Part shown: positions 46,019-54,502 of the stretch, one piece after another
How positions within the stretch are numbered: position 1 is the first letter of the stretch
How the letters are laid out: the number at the start of each line of letters is the position of its first letter
Assembly (NCBI GenBank): GCA_030427865.1
Contig: JAUICK010000010.1
Location: 59,719-123,718 of the forward strand
DNA length: 64,000 nucleotides
Origin: Bacteroidia bacterium
GTDB lineage: Bacteria > Bacteroidota > Bacteroidia > Flavobacteriales > Flavobacteriaceae
Direction: 5' to 3'
The notes under the pieces: model-generated
Database searches by the model: none
Told to the model about the DNA's origin: nothing
The model's input: the letters and a program-made list of their open reading frames with translations, nothing else
Position numbers and translations under genes: made by a program

Positions 46019-46846
46019 TTATTTAGAGAGCGAAAACTTATAAATAATTGTTCCTGTTTGTTTAGATGGCGCTTTGTTATCTACATTCCATCTTGTTTTT
46101 AAAGCTGCTGCCTTTGCAGGTTTCAATAAACAAGCTGCAGAATTTGTAGTTCCTTTTACACCAGGTAAAGCATAAATTACTTTTCCAGATTTATCTACTT
46201 GAATTCTTACCACTACAATTCCTTCTTCTTGACAATCTGGTTGTTCTTTTGGTTTTGAGAGCGCTTTTCTGCCTGCTAAATTGTAATTTCCCCCTGAACC
46301 ATTTCCCGTGTTTCCATAATACTTGTTGGAAGTCGGATCTCCTTTTTCTTTCCCTTTTACTCCATGTTCTTTATCATTTCCTTCTCCTTTTGGTTTTCCA
46401 TCAGAAGAATTTCCATTTAATAAATTGTTAAGAGCATTCTGATTTTCTTTAGATGGTTTTGGTTTAGGTTTTTCTTTAGGCTTTTCTTTTTTAATCTCTT
46501 TTTCTACTAATTTATTTGGTTGTTTTTTCTTTTCTACAACAGGAACATCTTTAGAACTTTCGTCTGTAATAATTTCTTCTTTTATAATTTCTTTAGGTGT
46601 TTCTTTTACTTCTTCCTCAACAACTTTCTGTTTCTCAACAACTTTAGGAGTAGCATTTTTTTTAGTTTTCTCAACAGGATTTCCGCTTCCAAGATCAGAA
46701 TTCCCAAAATTTATTGCCAAACCGTATTCTTCTGGAGGGTCTAAATATTGCATTCCGTAATTAAGAATTCCGAAGACGAGTAACATGAGAATTATTACTG
46801 TAATAAGAGCAGATTTGCGTTTATGTTTGGTATTTAAAATTTCCAT
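46019..46846 (-). CDS. TonB-family energy transducer
   Basis: A 275-residue protein anchored by one inner-membrane helix (about 12-30: SALITVIILMLLVFGIL). A long Lys/Glu/Pro-rich periplasmic linker follows, then a Gly-rich stretch and a C-terminal TonB/TolA-like domain (EGIVVVRIQVDKSGKV, with AALKTRWN). It couples proton-motive force to outer membrane receptors or acts in a Tol-like role. ExbD and ExbB genes precede it. I chose the ATG giving MEILNTKHKRK, because the longer frame begins inside a repeat. Confidence 0.88.
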   Translation of the reverse strand: MEILNTKHKRKSALITVIILMLLVFGILNYGMQYLDPPEEYGLAINFGNSDLGSGNPVEKTKKNATPKVVEKQKVVEEEVKETPKEIIKEEIITDESSKDVPVVEKKKQPNKLVEKEIKKEKPKEKPKPKPSKENQNALNNLLNGNSSDGKPKGEGNDKEHGVKGKEKGDPTSNKYYGNTGNGSGGNYNLAGRKALSKPKEQPDCQEEGIVVVRIQVDKSGKVIYALPGVKGTTNSAACLLKPAKAAALKTRWNVDNKAPSKQTGTIIYKFSLSK

Positions 46847-46855
46847 TTTATTTTT

Positions 46856-46882
46856 AGATTCCTGCTTTCTTAAAAATAACAC
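46856..46882. repeat. Degenerate palindromic intergenic repeat, copy 2
   Basis: agattcctgctttcttaaaa followed by ataacac shares attcctgctt and the right half with copy 1 near the folC start. It lies between exbD and tonB. Confidence 0.35.
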
Positions 46883-46887
46883 GTTTG

Positions 46888-47280
46888 TTATTTTCCTTTT
46901 ACAGCTAAAATCATTTTTAGTTTATTCTTATTAGCAATATCTATTACCTTCATCACATTTTTATAAGGAACATCTTTATCTCCTCGTATAACAATGGTTT
47001 TCTTTTTATCTGCGCCAACACTTCTTAAAATTTCACTTTCTAATGTTGATGGACTTACTTTTGTTTTGTCAATATAAAACAAGGACTTATTGGTAATTGT
47101 AACTGCAACAGATTTGTTGTTCTCAGTCTTCCCTCCTGCTTTTGGCAATAAAACATCAATTGCACTTACTGTAACTAAAGTTGATGTAAGCATAAAAAAT
47201 ATCAACAATAAAAAAACAATATCTGTCATTGATGACATGTTGAATGACGGATCTACTTTATTTCTTCCTCTTAAATTCAT
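46888..47280 (-). CDS. exbD: Biopolymer transport protein ExbD
   Basis: A 130-residue single-helix protein. The N-terminal helix (SMTDIVFLLLIFFMLTSTLV) carries the conserved Asp of the proton path in MTDIVF, and the periplasmic domain has DKDVPYKNVMKVID. It forms the proton-driven motor with ExbB to energise TonB. It starts about 40 bases after exbB and is followed at once by the tonB-like gene. Confidence 0.95.
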   Translation of the reverse strand: MNLRGRNKVDPSFNMSSMTDIVFLLLIFFMLTSTLVTVSAIDVLLPKAGGKTENNKSVAVTITNKSLFYIDKTKVSPSTLESEILRSVGADKKKTIVIRGDKDVPYKNVMKVIDIANKNKLKMILAVKGK

Positions 47281-47319
47281 TTAAAATTAGTTTTTAAAGT
47301 TTAACCTCTTATACTTAAT

Positions 47320-48009
47320 TTATACTGGCTCGTTTAATAAGTCTAAAAACTCAACAGATTTTGCTTCCATTTGATACACAACTTTATTAGTTCTTACCAC
47401 TAAGTGATTGTAAGTAATGTAAGCAATAATACCTACAATTAATCCTGCAACAGTTGTAGTCATTGCTGTATATAATCCGTCAGATAGCATTTTAATATCT
47501 ATTTGACCTCCAGCATTTGCTATTTCGTGAATTGCAACAATCATTCCAATAACGGTTCCTAAAAACCCGATCATTGGAGCAGCTCCAGCAATGGTTGCCA
47601 AAACACTAACATTTCTTTCTAACTGATAGATTTCTAATTTACCTGCAGTTTCTATTGCTGTATTAATATCTTCTAAAGGTTTTCCAATTCTTGAAATTCC
47701 TTTTTCAATTAATCTTGCAGTGGGTGTATTTTTACTTTTACATAATGCATCTGCAGACTCTAATTTACCGTTAGAAACATAATCTTTTATTTGATTCATA
47801 AAGTTTTTATCGACTTTAGAGGCTGACTTTATTGCAAAAAAACGTTCAAAATAAATATATAAAGCTACAGCTAATAAAATAAAAAGTAGCGCAATTATTA
47901 TTTGCCCACCTATACCACCATCCATAATTAATTTATAGATAGATAATGTTTTTTCTTCTGATACTGCCTCTTCTAACACTTCTTTATTTTCTTGAAAAAA
48001 TGATAACAT
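47320..48009 (-). CDS. exbB: MotA/TolQ/ExbB proton channel family protein
   Basis: A 229-residue inner membrane protein with three helices. The first is at about 32-52 (GGQIIIALLFILLAVALYIYF); the second and third lie in IAGAAPMIGFLGTVIGMIVAIHEI and MLSDGLYTAMTTTVAGLIVGIIAYI. The GxxAPMxGFLGTVxGM and TTxxGLxVGI signatures are diagnostic. It is first in the exbB-exbD-tonB set. Confidence 0.95.
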   Translation of the reverse strand: MLSFFQENKEVLEEAVSEEKTLSIYKLIMDGGIGGQIIIALLFILLAVALYIYFERFFAIKSASKVDKNFMNQIKDYVSNGKLESADALCKSKNTPTARLIEKGISRIGKPLEDINTAIETAGKLEIYQLERNVSVLATIAGAAPMIGFLGTVIGMIVAIHEIANAGGQIDIKMLSDGLYTAMTTTVAGLIVGIIAYITYNHLVVRTNKVVYQMEAKSVEFLDLLNEPV

Positions 48010-48093
48010 TTAATTCTTTTTTATGTTCTACTAAACTAACGACTATTCTTTTTTTAAATTGTTTCAATTAAAAAGAATCAATTTTTATGAATC

Positions 48094-48137
48094 AAAAAAA
48101 ATGCCACCTTGTAATTCTACAAAATGACATTTTTTAT
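48094..48137 (-). terminator. Rho-independent terminator after nhaD
   Basis: A 16-base stem (AAAATGTCATTTTGTA / TACAAGGTGGCATTTT, several G:U pairs) with loop GAAT and a T run, read on the minus strand. It ends the gdh-nhaD unit just after the nhaD stop. Confidence 0.85.
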
Positions 48138-48152
48138 ATTTATTTAAATGAA

Positions 48153-49556
48153 TTAGATAAGCATTCTTATTACCACAAAAGCGGCTGAACCAACTATAAA
48201 GCCTAAAAAAGCCAACCAAGATATTTTTTTTAAATACCAAAAAAAGTCTATTTTCTCCATACCCATAGCCACAACTCCAGCTGCAGAACCAATAATTAAC
48301 ATAGAACCTCCTGTACCTGCAGAAAATGCAATAAAATGCCATAAAGGATTATCTAAAGGTTCAGAAAACATTCCTAAACTTGCTGCTACTAATGGTACAT
48401 TATCAATAACTGCAGAACCAATACCTAATAAAATAACCACTAAATCTGAAACCGCTGTTCCATTTAATTCAGAACCTATTAACGGAATTCCCTCTTTTAA
48501 ACTATCTGCAAAATTAAATAAAATCCCCAATGATTCTAAAGCAGCAACCGCCATTAAAATCCCTAAGAAGAATAAAATACTTGGCATTTCGATTTTTGAT
48601 AAAGAATGATGAACAGGGCTATGATGTGCTCCTGCTTTGTGATCTTCTGCATCTTCACCTTCTACACTTGAAATAGAGAATTTAGAATTACTATAGATTT
48701 CTGCAAATGTAGCTACAATACCTAAAGACAACATCATACCTACATAAGGAGGTAAATGTGTTACTGTTTTAAAAACAGGCACAAATAAAATGGCACCCAA
48801 ACCTAAATACAACATTCTTGCACTATGAGGGCTTTTGGGTTTTTCTACTTCGTTTTCATCAAAATCTATTTCTCCTTTAAACGCTGGTAAGAAAGATGCA
48901 ATTACTGTTGGCACAACCATACATAACAATGATGGAATAAATAAATATGCAAATAACATTCCTGTACTTACTTTATCTCCAATCCACAGCATTGTTGTTG
49001 TTACATCTCCAATTGGTGAAAAAGCACCTCCTGCATTTGCCGCAATAATTATTAAACCTGCAAACCAAATTCTGTCTTCTCTTGTTTTTACAATTTTCTG
49101 TAAAATAGAAATCAATACAATTGTTGCAGTTAAATTATCGATAATTGCAGATAAAATAAATGCTAATATGGCAAACATCCATAGTAATTTCTTTTTTCCC
49201 TTAAAGCTTACATAACTTTTAATGGTCGAAAATCCATCAAAATAATCGATAATCTCTACAATTGTCATTGCTCCTAGAAGAAAAACTAGAATTTCTGCTG
49301 TTTTCCCTAAATGGTGCAATAAAGTTTCTTCAACCAAATGTAATTTATCATCATGAACCATTGCTGAAAAACCATCTACTAAACCATGATTTGCGGAATC
49401 GAACCAATTAGAAAAACTATCTATTCCCAGTGCCACCAGAGCCCAACAAACCGCCATCATAATTAAGGCTGGGATTAATTTATCTAATTTTAAATTATGT
49501 TCTAAGGTTATTGCTAAATAACCCATTACAAATACAATAATAATTACTGATTCCAT
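48153..49556 (-). CDS. nhaD: Sodium:proton antiporter NhaD
   Basis: A 467-residue ion transporter with about twelve hydrophobic segments. The family signatures IDNLTATIVLISIL and IIIAANAGGAFSPIGDVTTTMLW are clear, and the C-terminal half has IDNVPLVAASLGM and GTGGSMLIIGSAAGVVAMG. A His-rich loop (HKAGAHHSPVHHS) sits on one face. NhaD exports Na+ or Li+ in exchange for protons, which suits a marine cell. It follows the glutamate dehydrogenase gene by 27 bases. Confidence 0.94.
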   Translation of the reverse strand: MESVIIIVFVMGYLAITLEHNLKLDKLIPALIMMAVCWALVALGIDSFSNWFDSANHGLVDGFSAMVHDDKLHLVEETLLHHLGKTAEILVFLLGAMTIVEIIDYFDGFSTIKSYVSFKGKKKLLWMFAILAFILSAIIDNLTATIVLISILQKIVKTREDRIWFAGLIIIAANAGGAFSPIGDVTTTMLWIGDKVSTGMLFAYLFIPSLLCMVVPTVIASFLPAFKGEIDFDENEVEKPKSPHSARMLYLGLGAILFVPVFKTVTHLPPYVGMMLSLGIVATFAEIYSNSKFSISSVEGEDAEDHKAGAHHSPVHHSLSKIEMPSILFFLGILMAVAALESLGILFNFADSLKEGIPLIGSELNGTAVSDLVVILLGIGSAVIDNVPLVAASLGMFSEPLDNPLWHFIAFSAGTGGSMLIIGSAAGVVAMGMEKIDFFWYLKKISWLAFLGFIVGSAAFVVIRMLI

Positions 49557-49583
49557 GGTATAGTTCGTTTTTTGTTTATAAAC

Positions 49584-50810
49584 TTATATTAATTCTTTTA
49601 AAGCTATTGCAAAAGCAGTTTCGCTAATATTATATTTTGATCCATGCTTCTCAAATGTTCTTTGCAGGGCTTTCTTTATTATTTCTGATGTATCGCTAAA
49701 AATTGCTTTATCTGTCATTTCTACTCTACGCTCCATAAAGTAAGCAAAAACTCTTGCCATTCCACAATTGGAAATAAAATCTGGAATTAAACTTACTTTC
49801 TTATCTGTATCTTCCATTATTGGGCCAAAGAAAATTTCTTTGTCTGCAAATGGCACATTTGCTCCACAAGATATTACCTCTAAATTAGAAGCTATCATCT
49901 GATTGATTTGTTTTTGAGTAACCAATCTAGATGCCGCACAAGGTGCAAAAATTTCGCATTGTAAACCCCAAATTTTCTCATTAATCTCTTCGAAAGACAT
50001 CATGTTTTCTGCAATTAAGGTATTACCGTGTTTTCTTAGAAAAAAAGTTCTAATTTCTTCGAAAGTAAATCCATCTTCGTTAATTACCCCTCCAACCCTA
50101 TCAATAATACCAACAACTTTAACACCCATTTGTGCTAAATAAAAAGCTGCAGCAGAGCCTACATTTCCAAAACCTTGAATTACTGCTCTTTTACCAGAAA
50201 TATCTCCACCATATATACCATAATAATGTTTTACAGCTTCAGCTACTCCAAAACCAGTAATCATATCTGCAATTGTATATTTTTTCGAAATATCTGGAGA
50301 ATATTTTTCGCTTTCTATGACTTTTATCACTCCATGACGCAATTGTCCAATTCTGTTAATTTTATCTGCTTCTGTTGGTTTAAAATGACCATTAAAAACC
50401 CCTTCTTGAGGATGCCAAACGCCGCTTTCTTCTGTAATTGGAATTACCTCGTGAATTTCATCAACATTTAAATCTCCTCCTGTTCCGTAATAATTCTTTA
50501 ATAAAGGAGAAACTGCTTTAAACCATCTCTCTAAAACACCTTTTTTACGAGGATCTTGTGGGTCGAAATTAATTCCTGATTTTGCTCCTCCAATTGCTGG
50601 TCCAGAAACTGTAAATTTTACTTCCATAGTTTTTGCTAAAGAAAGAACTTCGTTCATATCTAAACCTTTTCTCATTCTTGTTCCTCCTCCTGCAGCACCA
50701 CCTCTTAATGAGTTTATTACTGTCCAACCTTCTGCTTCAGTTTCAGAATCTTTCCAATTAAAAACAATTTCGGGTTGTTTGTTTTCGTATTTTTTTAATA
50801 AATCTTTCAT
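49584..50810 (-). CDS. Glu/Leu/Phe/Val dehydrogenase (glutamate dehydrogenase type)
   Basis: An amino acid dehydrogenase of 408 residues. The catalytic Lys lies in the family segment AIGGAKSGINFDP, the nucleotide-binding domain has VIQGFGNVGSAAAFYL, and CGANVPFADKE is the usual C-terminal motif. It interconverts glutamate (or a branched-chain amino acid) and its 2-oxo acid with ammonium. Flavobacterial enzymes of this type are normally annotated as glutamate dehydrogenase. It is upstream of nhaD in one unit. Confidence 0.9.
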   Translation of the reverse strand: MKDLLKKYENKQPEIVFNWKDSETEAEGWTVINSLRGGAAGGGTRMRKGLDMNEVLSLAKTMEVKFTVSGPAIGGAKSGINFDPQDPRKKGVLERWFKAVSPLLKNYYGTGGDLNVDEIHEVIPITEESGVWHPQEGVFNGHFKPTEADKINRIGQLRHGVIKVIESEKYSPDISKKYTIADMITGFGVAEAVKHYYGIYGGDISGKRAVIQGFGNVGSAAAFYLAQMGVKVVGIIDRVGGVINEDGFTFEEIRTFFLRKHGNTLIAENMMSFEEINEKIWGLQCEIFAPCAASRLVTQKQINQMIASNLEVISCGANVPFADKEIFFGPIMEDTDKKVSLIPDFISNCGMARVFAYFMERRVEMTDKAIFSDTSEIIKKALQRTFEKHGSKYNISETAFAIALKELI

Positions 50811-50871
50811 TTTAAAATTTTAAATCAACTTACTCTTTTTTTGTTTTTTAAACAATTTTTAATCTTTTATT

Positions 50872-50893
50872 AAAATCCCCTTCAGGGGAAAAG
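50872..50893 (-). terminator. Short hairpin terminator after anmK
   Basis: Minus-strand TTTCCCC, loop TGAA, GGGGATTTTA: a short GC stem followed by T residues between anmK and the dehydrogenase gene. Confidence 0.6.
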
Positions 50894-50981
50894 TTACAAT
50901 TGATTCATTTATAAAATTTTTGGAATTATTTAATGTTGATACCTCACAAATTTACTGTAAAAATTTGAGGGTTCAAATTTT

Positions 50982-52049
50982 TTATTTTGTTGATGAAGGA
51001 TAAAAAAGAACACCTGAACTATGATTTTTTTTTGCTCCTGTTACCGAAGATAAGCAATTTACCTGATTATCAACACGTAACAAACCTAAAAAAGAAAAAA
51101 TCAAGGCTTCTTTAAAATTGATTAACTGAGAGTTTGGTAAGATAATTTTTATTTTAGACAGTTCTTTAATTCGTTGAATTAAAAACGAATTAAATGCACC
51201 TCCACCTGTAATTAAGATAGAATTGCCATCAATAATTTTAGCTATTTGAATAGCAATATGCTCTGCAAAAGTTCTTAAAATTGACGAAATATCAGTTTCT
51301 AAATTGTCTATTAATGGAAACATATTTTGCTGAACCCATTCTAAACCTAAAGATTTTGGCGGAGTTTTTTGATAAAATTCTAAAGAATTTAACCTCTCTA
51401 AAAGTTCGCTATTTATTTTTCCTTTAGAAGCTATTTTTCCAGATTCATCATATTCTAAGCCTAATTTATTAACATAGTGATTTAACACAATATTTACTGG
51501 GCAAATATCAAATGCAATTCTTTTGTCATTTTTTCTGTAAGATACATTAGAAAACCCTCCTAAATTTAAACAGTATTTATACTTAGAAAACAATAATTCA
51601 TCACCAATAGGAACTAAAGGAGCTCCTTGCCCACCTAATTTTACATCTTGTTTCCTAAAATCACAAACTACTTTCTGTTTTGCTATATCAGCAATAGTTT
51701 GCCCATCACCAATTTGAAGTGTTATTCCTTTTTCTGGCTGATGCAATATTGTATGTCCGTGAGAAGCAATAAAATCAATATTTTTAATTTGGAATTCATC
51801 AATAAAATCAACAATAATTTTTCCTAATAATTTTCCATAGTCAACATTTAACTCAGCTAAATTATCCTTAGAAAATTCAATTCCTTTTTGCAGTTTTTCT
51901 TTCCATTTAAGAGTATAAGGAAACGTTTTAGCTTCAATAATTTTAAAGCTTTTGTAGTCATTTTTATCAAACTTTGTGTAGACCAAATCAACTCCATCTA
52001 AAGAGGTTCCAGACATCAACCCAATTACAAAAACCTCTTTTTTATTCAT
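50982..52049 (-). CDS. anmK: Anhydro-N-acetylmuramic acid kinase
   Basis: Phosphorylates and opens 1,6-anhydro-MurNAc during cell wall recycling, giving MurNAc-6-phosphate. At 355 residues it has the ATP motif GLMSGTSLDGVDLV, SHGHTILHQPE, QIGDGQTIA, DFRKQDVKLGGQGAPLVPIGD and LITGGGAFNSFL. All belong to the AnmK family. It is divergent to the acyl-CoA dehydrogenase gene. Confidence 0.95.
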   Translation of the reverse strand: MNKKEVFVIGLMSGTSLDGVDLVYTKFDKNDYKSFKIIEAKTFPYTLKWKEKLQKGIEFSKDNLAELNVDYGKLLGKIIVDFIDEFQIKNIDFIASHGHTILHQPEKGITLQIGDGQTIADIAKQKVVCDFRKQDVKLGGQGAPLVPIGDELLFSKYKYCLNLGGFSNVSYRKNDKRIAFDICPVNIVLNHYVNKLGLEYDESGKIASKGKINSELLERLNSLEFYQKTPPKSLGLEWVQQNMFPLIDNLETDISSILRTFAEHIAIQIAKIIDGNSILITGGGAFNSFLIQRIKELSKIKIILPNSQLINFKEALIFSFLGLLRVDNQVNCLSSVTGAKKNHSSGVLFYPSSTK

Positions 52050-52072
52050 ATCCGTAAAATTAAAAAACTTTA

Positions 52073-52103
52073 TTGATAATATCTTACGAAATCGATATCT
52101 TTG
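52073..52103 (+). promoter_or_regulatory. Promoter of the acyl-CoA dehydrogenase gene
   Basis: TTG, 20 bases, TATCTTTG: a full match to the Bacteroidota promoter consensus, 36 bases before the ATG. Confidence 0.75.
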
Positions 52104-52139
52104 TAGCCAAAAATTACGAATTTAATAAAATACACCTAC

Positions 52140-53282
52140 ATGAATTTTAGTTTAACAGAAGAACACTTAATGATTAGAGATGCTGCAAGAGATTTTGCAC
52201 AAACAGAATTGTTACCAGGTGTTATAGAAAGAGACAACAAACAAGAATTCCCAAATGAATTGGTCAGAAAAATGGGAGATTTAGGCTTTTTAGGTATTAT
52301 GGTTGACCCAAAATATGGAGGAAGCGGAATGGATGCCATTTCTTACGTATTAATTATGGAAGAATTATCTAAAGTTGACGCTTCTGCCTCTGTTATGGTT
52401 TCTGTAAACAACTCTTTAGTATGTTATGGCTTAGAAGCTTACGGATCTGAAGAACAAAAGCAAAAATATTTAACAAAATTAGCAACTGGAGAATTCTTAG
52501 GTGCATTTTGCTTAAGCGAACCAGAAGCAGGCTCAGACGCTACTTCTCAAGCTACAACCGCAGAAGATAAAGGAGACCACTATCTAATTAACGGAACTAA
52601 AAACTGGATAACTAACGGAGGTCGCTCTGATGTATATTTGGTTATTGCACAGACTGATAGAGAAAAAGGACACAGAGGAATTAACGCTTTTATTGTAGAA
52701 AAAGGAATGGAAGGTTTCCATATTGGTCCAAAAGAAGACAAATTAGGAATTCGTGGTTCAGACACACATACTCTACAATTTAATGATGTAAAAGTTCCTA
52801 AAGAAAATAGAATTGGTGAAGATGGTTTCGGATTCAAATTTGCAATGAAAACCCTTTCTGGAGGTAGAATTGGTATTGCTGCTCAAGCTTTAGGAATTGC
52901 TTCTGGTGCTTACGAATTGGCTTTAAAATATAGTAAAGAACGTAAAGCTTTTGGCACAGAAATCTGCAATCATCAAGCAATTGCTTTTAAATTAGCAGAT
53001 ATGCACACAGAAATTGAAGCTGCAAGAATGTTGGTTTTAAAAGCAGCTTGGGACAAAGATCAAGGCAATAATTACGATATGTCATCAGCAATGGCAAAAC
53101 TATACGCATCTAAAGTTGCCATGGAACAAACAGTTGAAGCAGTTCAAATTCACGGAGGAAATGGTTTTGTAAAAGAATATCATGTAGAACGTTTAATGCG
53201 AGATGCAAAAATTACCCAAATTTACGAAGGAACTTCAGAAATTCAGAAAATCGTAATTTCAAGAGGTGTTATAAAAGGGTAA
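52140..53282 (+). CDS. Acyl-CoA dehydrogenase (short-chain/butyryl-CoA type)
   Basis: A flavoenzyme of 380 residues that makes 2,3-enoyl-CoA from acyl-CoA. The FAD and substrate motifs are present: CLSEPEAGSD, NWITNGG, ERKAFGTEICNHQAIAFKLADM and VEAVQIHGGNGFVKEY. The catalytic base is Glu363 in IYEGTSEIQ. The pattern fits the short-chain (butyryl-CoA) group, but chain length cannot be fixed by eye. It is monocistronic, with a promoter in front and a terminator behind. Confidence 0.93.
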   Translation: MNFSLTEEHLMIRDAARDFAQTELLPGVIERDNKQEFPNELVRKMGDLGFLGIMVDPKYGGSGMDAISYVLIMEELSKVDASASVMVSVNNSLVCYGLEAYGSEEQKQKYLTKLATGEFLGAFCLSEPEAGSDATSQATTAEDKGDHYLINGTKNWITNGGRSDVYLVIAQTDREKGHRGINAFIVEKGMEGFHIGPKEDKLGIRGSDTHTLQFNDVKVPKENRIGEDGFGFKFAMKTLSGGRIGIAAQALGIASGAYELALKYSKERKAFGTEICNHQAIAFKLADMHTEIEAARMLVLKAAWDKDQGNNYDMSSAMAKLYASKVAMEQTVEAVQIHGGNGFVKEYHVERLMRDAKITQIYEGTSEIQKIVISRGVIKG

Positions 53283-53305
53283 AAAGTTATTATATATTGT
53301 GTAAA

Positions 53306-53341
53306 TAAAAATCTATCTTTTTAAGATGGATTTTTATTTTT
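53306..53341 (+). terminator. Rho-independent terminator after the acyl-CoA dehydrogenase
   Basis: Arms AAAATCTATCTT and AAGATGGATTTT (one G:U pair) with a TTT loop, followed by T residues. Confidence 0.8.
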
Positions 53342-53440
53342 GGGCGCAACCTTACAGGTCGGGCTTTTCGCACTCGCTTTTTATTCATTCTTCATAAAAG
53401 AGCTCAAACAAAGCTGCAATCCCTTGCGCAAAACCTATCC
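53342..53440. repeat. Candidate flavobacterial interspersed element (about 100 bases)
   Basis: A GC-richer non-coding stretch in an AT-rich setting: gggcgcaac, ggtcgggcttttcgcactcg, ctgcaatcccttgcgcaaaa. From memory, very similar strings (gggcgt, gtcgggctttccg, atccctaacgc) recur between genes in many flavobacterial genomes. Only one copy occurs in this window, so the repeat nature is not shown here. Confidence 0.45.
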
Positions 53441-53445
53441 AACAA

Positions 53446-54228
53446 CTACAATTCTAATTCAATATTATAGAGTTGTAAACCAGAAGCTGGCGCAATATTT
53501 CTTAAATACTTTCTATCATTATCTTCTTTTAAAGAAGCATTAATAAAATCTAAAGTTAACTTTTCTTTCCCCAATTCAAACAATGTTGCCATCATCAATC
53601 GTATTTGATAACGCAAAAAACCTTTACCTTTTACTTTAAATACATATGATTTCTTCGGAAAAAAACTAGCAGTTAAAACATCATTTTCAACAATTTCGCA
53701 AAAATCAATCTTCCTTTTAAAAATTGTATTTGCCGAAGGTTTTGTACAATATTTATGAAAATAATGCTCTCCCTGAAAAAGTTTTGCTCCTTCAATCATC
53801 AAATTAATATCTAAATCTACATCAATAGAAGTCATAAATCCTGCCGAAAAAGGATGATTCTTCTCTCCAAAAGAAAAATAATAATGATACTCTTTCAGCT
53901 TAGCCGCGTTAATAACATTAAAATTAACATCAACTTGCCGCATTGAAATCGCCCTAAAATCTGGAGGGAAATTAGAATTCATAGAAACTAAAAACAATTC
54001 TTGCCGAACAGTTTCATTTAAAAACAACTGAATATAGTAAGAATTCGCAGAAACTTTAGCATCAGTTCTACCTATACCTATAGTTTTATAATGTTTTTTT
54101 CCTAAGACAAACGACAAGGTTTTATCAACCATATCATGCAATGTTTTTGCATTAGTTTGTCTTTGCCAACCAGAAAAACGAAATCCGAAAAATTGCAAAT
54201 TAATTATATAAGAGACTGAATATTTCAT
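53446..54228 (-). CDS. truA: TruA-family tRNA pseudouridine synthase, divergent
   Basis: A 260-residue pseudouridine synthase of the TruA family, which modifies positions 38-40 of the tRNA anticodon stem. The N-terminal half has FFGFRFSGWQRQ and the catalytic Asp56 in GIGRTDAKVSA. Canonical TruA has GRTDAGVHA here, and the later motif GFLRYQIRLMMATL replaces the usual FLHHMVRN. Ending APASGLQLYNIEL parallels APAHGL. It may be the only TruA or a second paralogue with altered specificity; the window cannot tell. Confidence 0.8.
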   Translation of the reverse strand: MKYSVSYIINLQFFGFRFSGWQRQTNAKTLHDMVDKTLSFVLGKKHYKTIGIGRTDAKVSANSYYIQLFLNETVRQELFLVSMNSNFPPDFRAISMRQVDVNFNVINAAKLKEYHYYFSFGEKNHPFSAGFMTSIDVDLDINLMIEGAKLFQGEHYFHKYCTKPSANTIFKRKIDFCEIVENDVLTASFFPKKSYVFKVKGKGFLRYQIRLMMATLFELGKEKLTLDFINASLKEDNDRKYLRNIAPASGLQLYNIELEL

Positions 54229-54423
54229 AAGCGTAAATGTACAATAATTACATTTTTTTTATAAAAGGTGCATTTTTATGAATATCTCAAAATATTTAAC
54301 TTCATTTTCAAAAACCCAATATTTTACACCTTATAACTTCTAAAAAATAAACTTATTTTAAAATATACCCTATTTTTTTGAGGGTTAACAATTAAAAAAT
54401 ATAGTTTTTAAAAAACACACCCC

Positions 54424-54453
54424 TTGTTTTTAAAAATTAAATATATACTTTTG
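54424..54453 (+). promoter_or_regulatory. Promoter of the porin/P-II/Amt unit
   Basis: TTG, 19 bases, TACTTTTG matches the Bacteroidota consensus and lies 50 bases before the porin ATG. The 274-base gap upstream holds nothing else recognisable. The leader of about 40 bases is A-rich. Confidence 0.75.
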
Positions 54454-54502
54454 ACCCAGTTCAATTAAAAAAAATCATTTAACACTAAAAGAACAGACAA
54501 TT

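Noticed and set aside
46846..46882. Upstream extension of the tonB-like gene
   Set aside because: The extension is encoded by a degenerate intergenic repeat; the ATG at 46846 is followed directly by a normal cytosolic leader and membrane helix.
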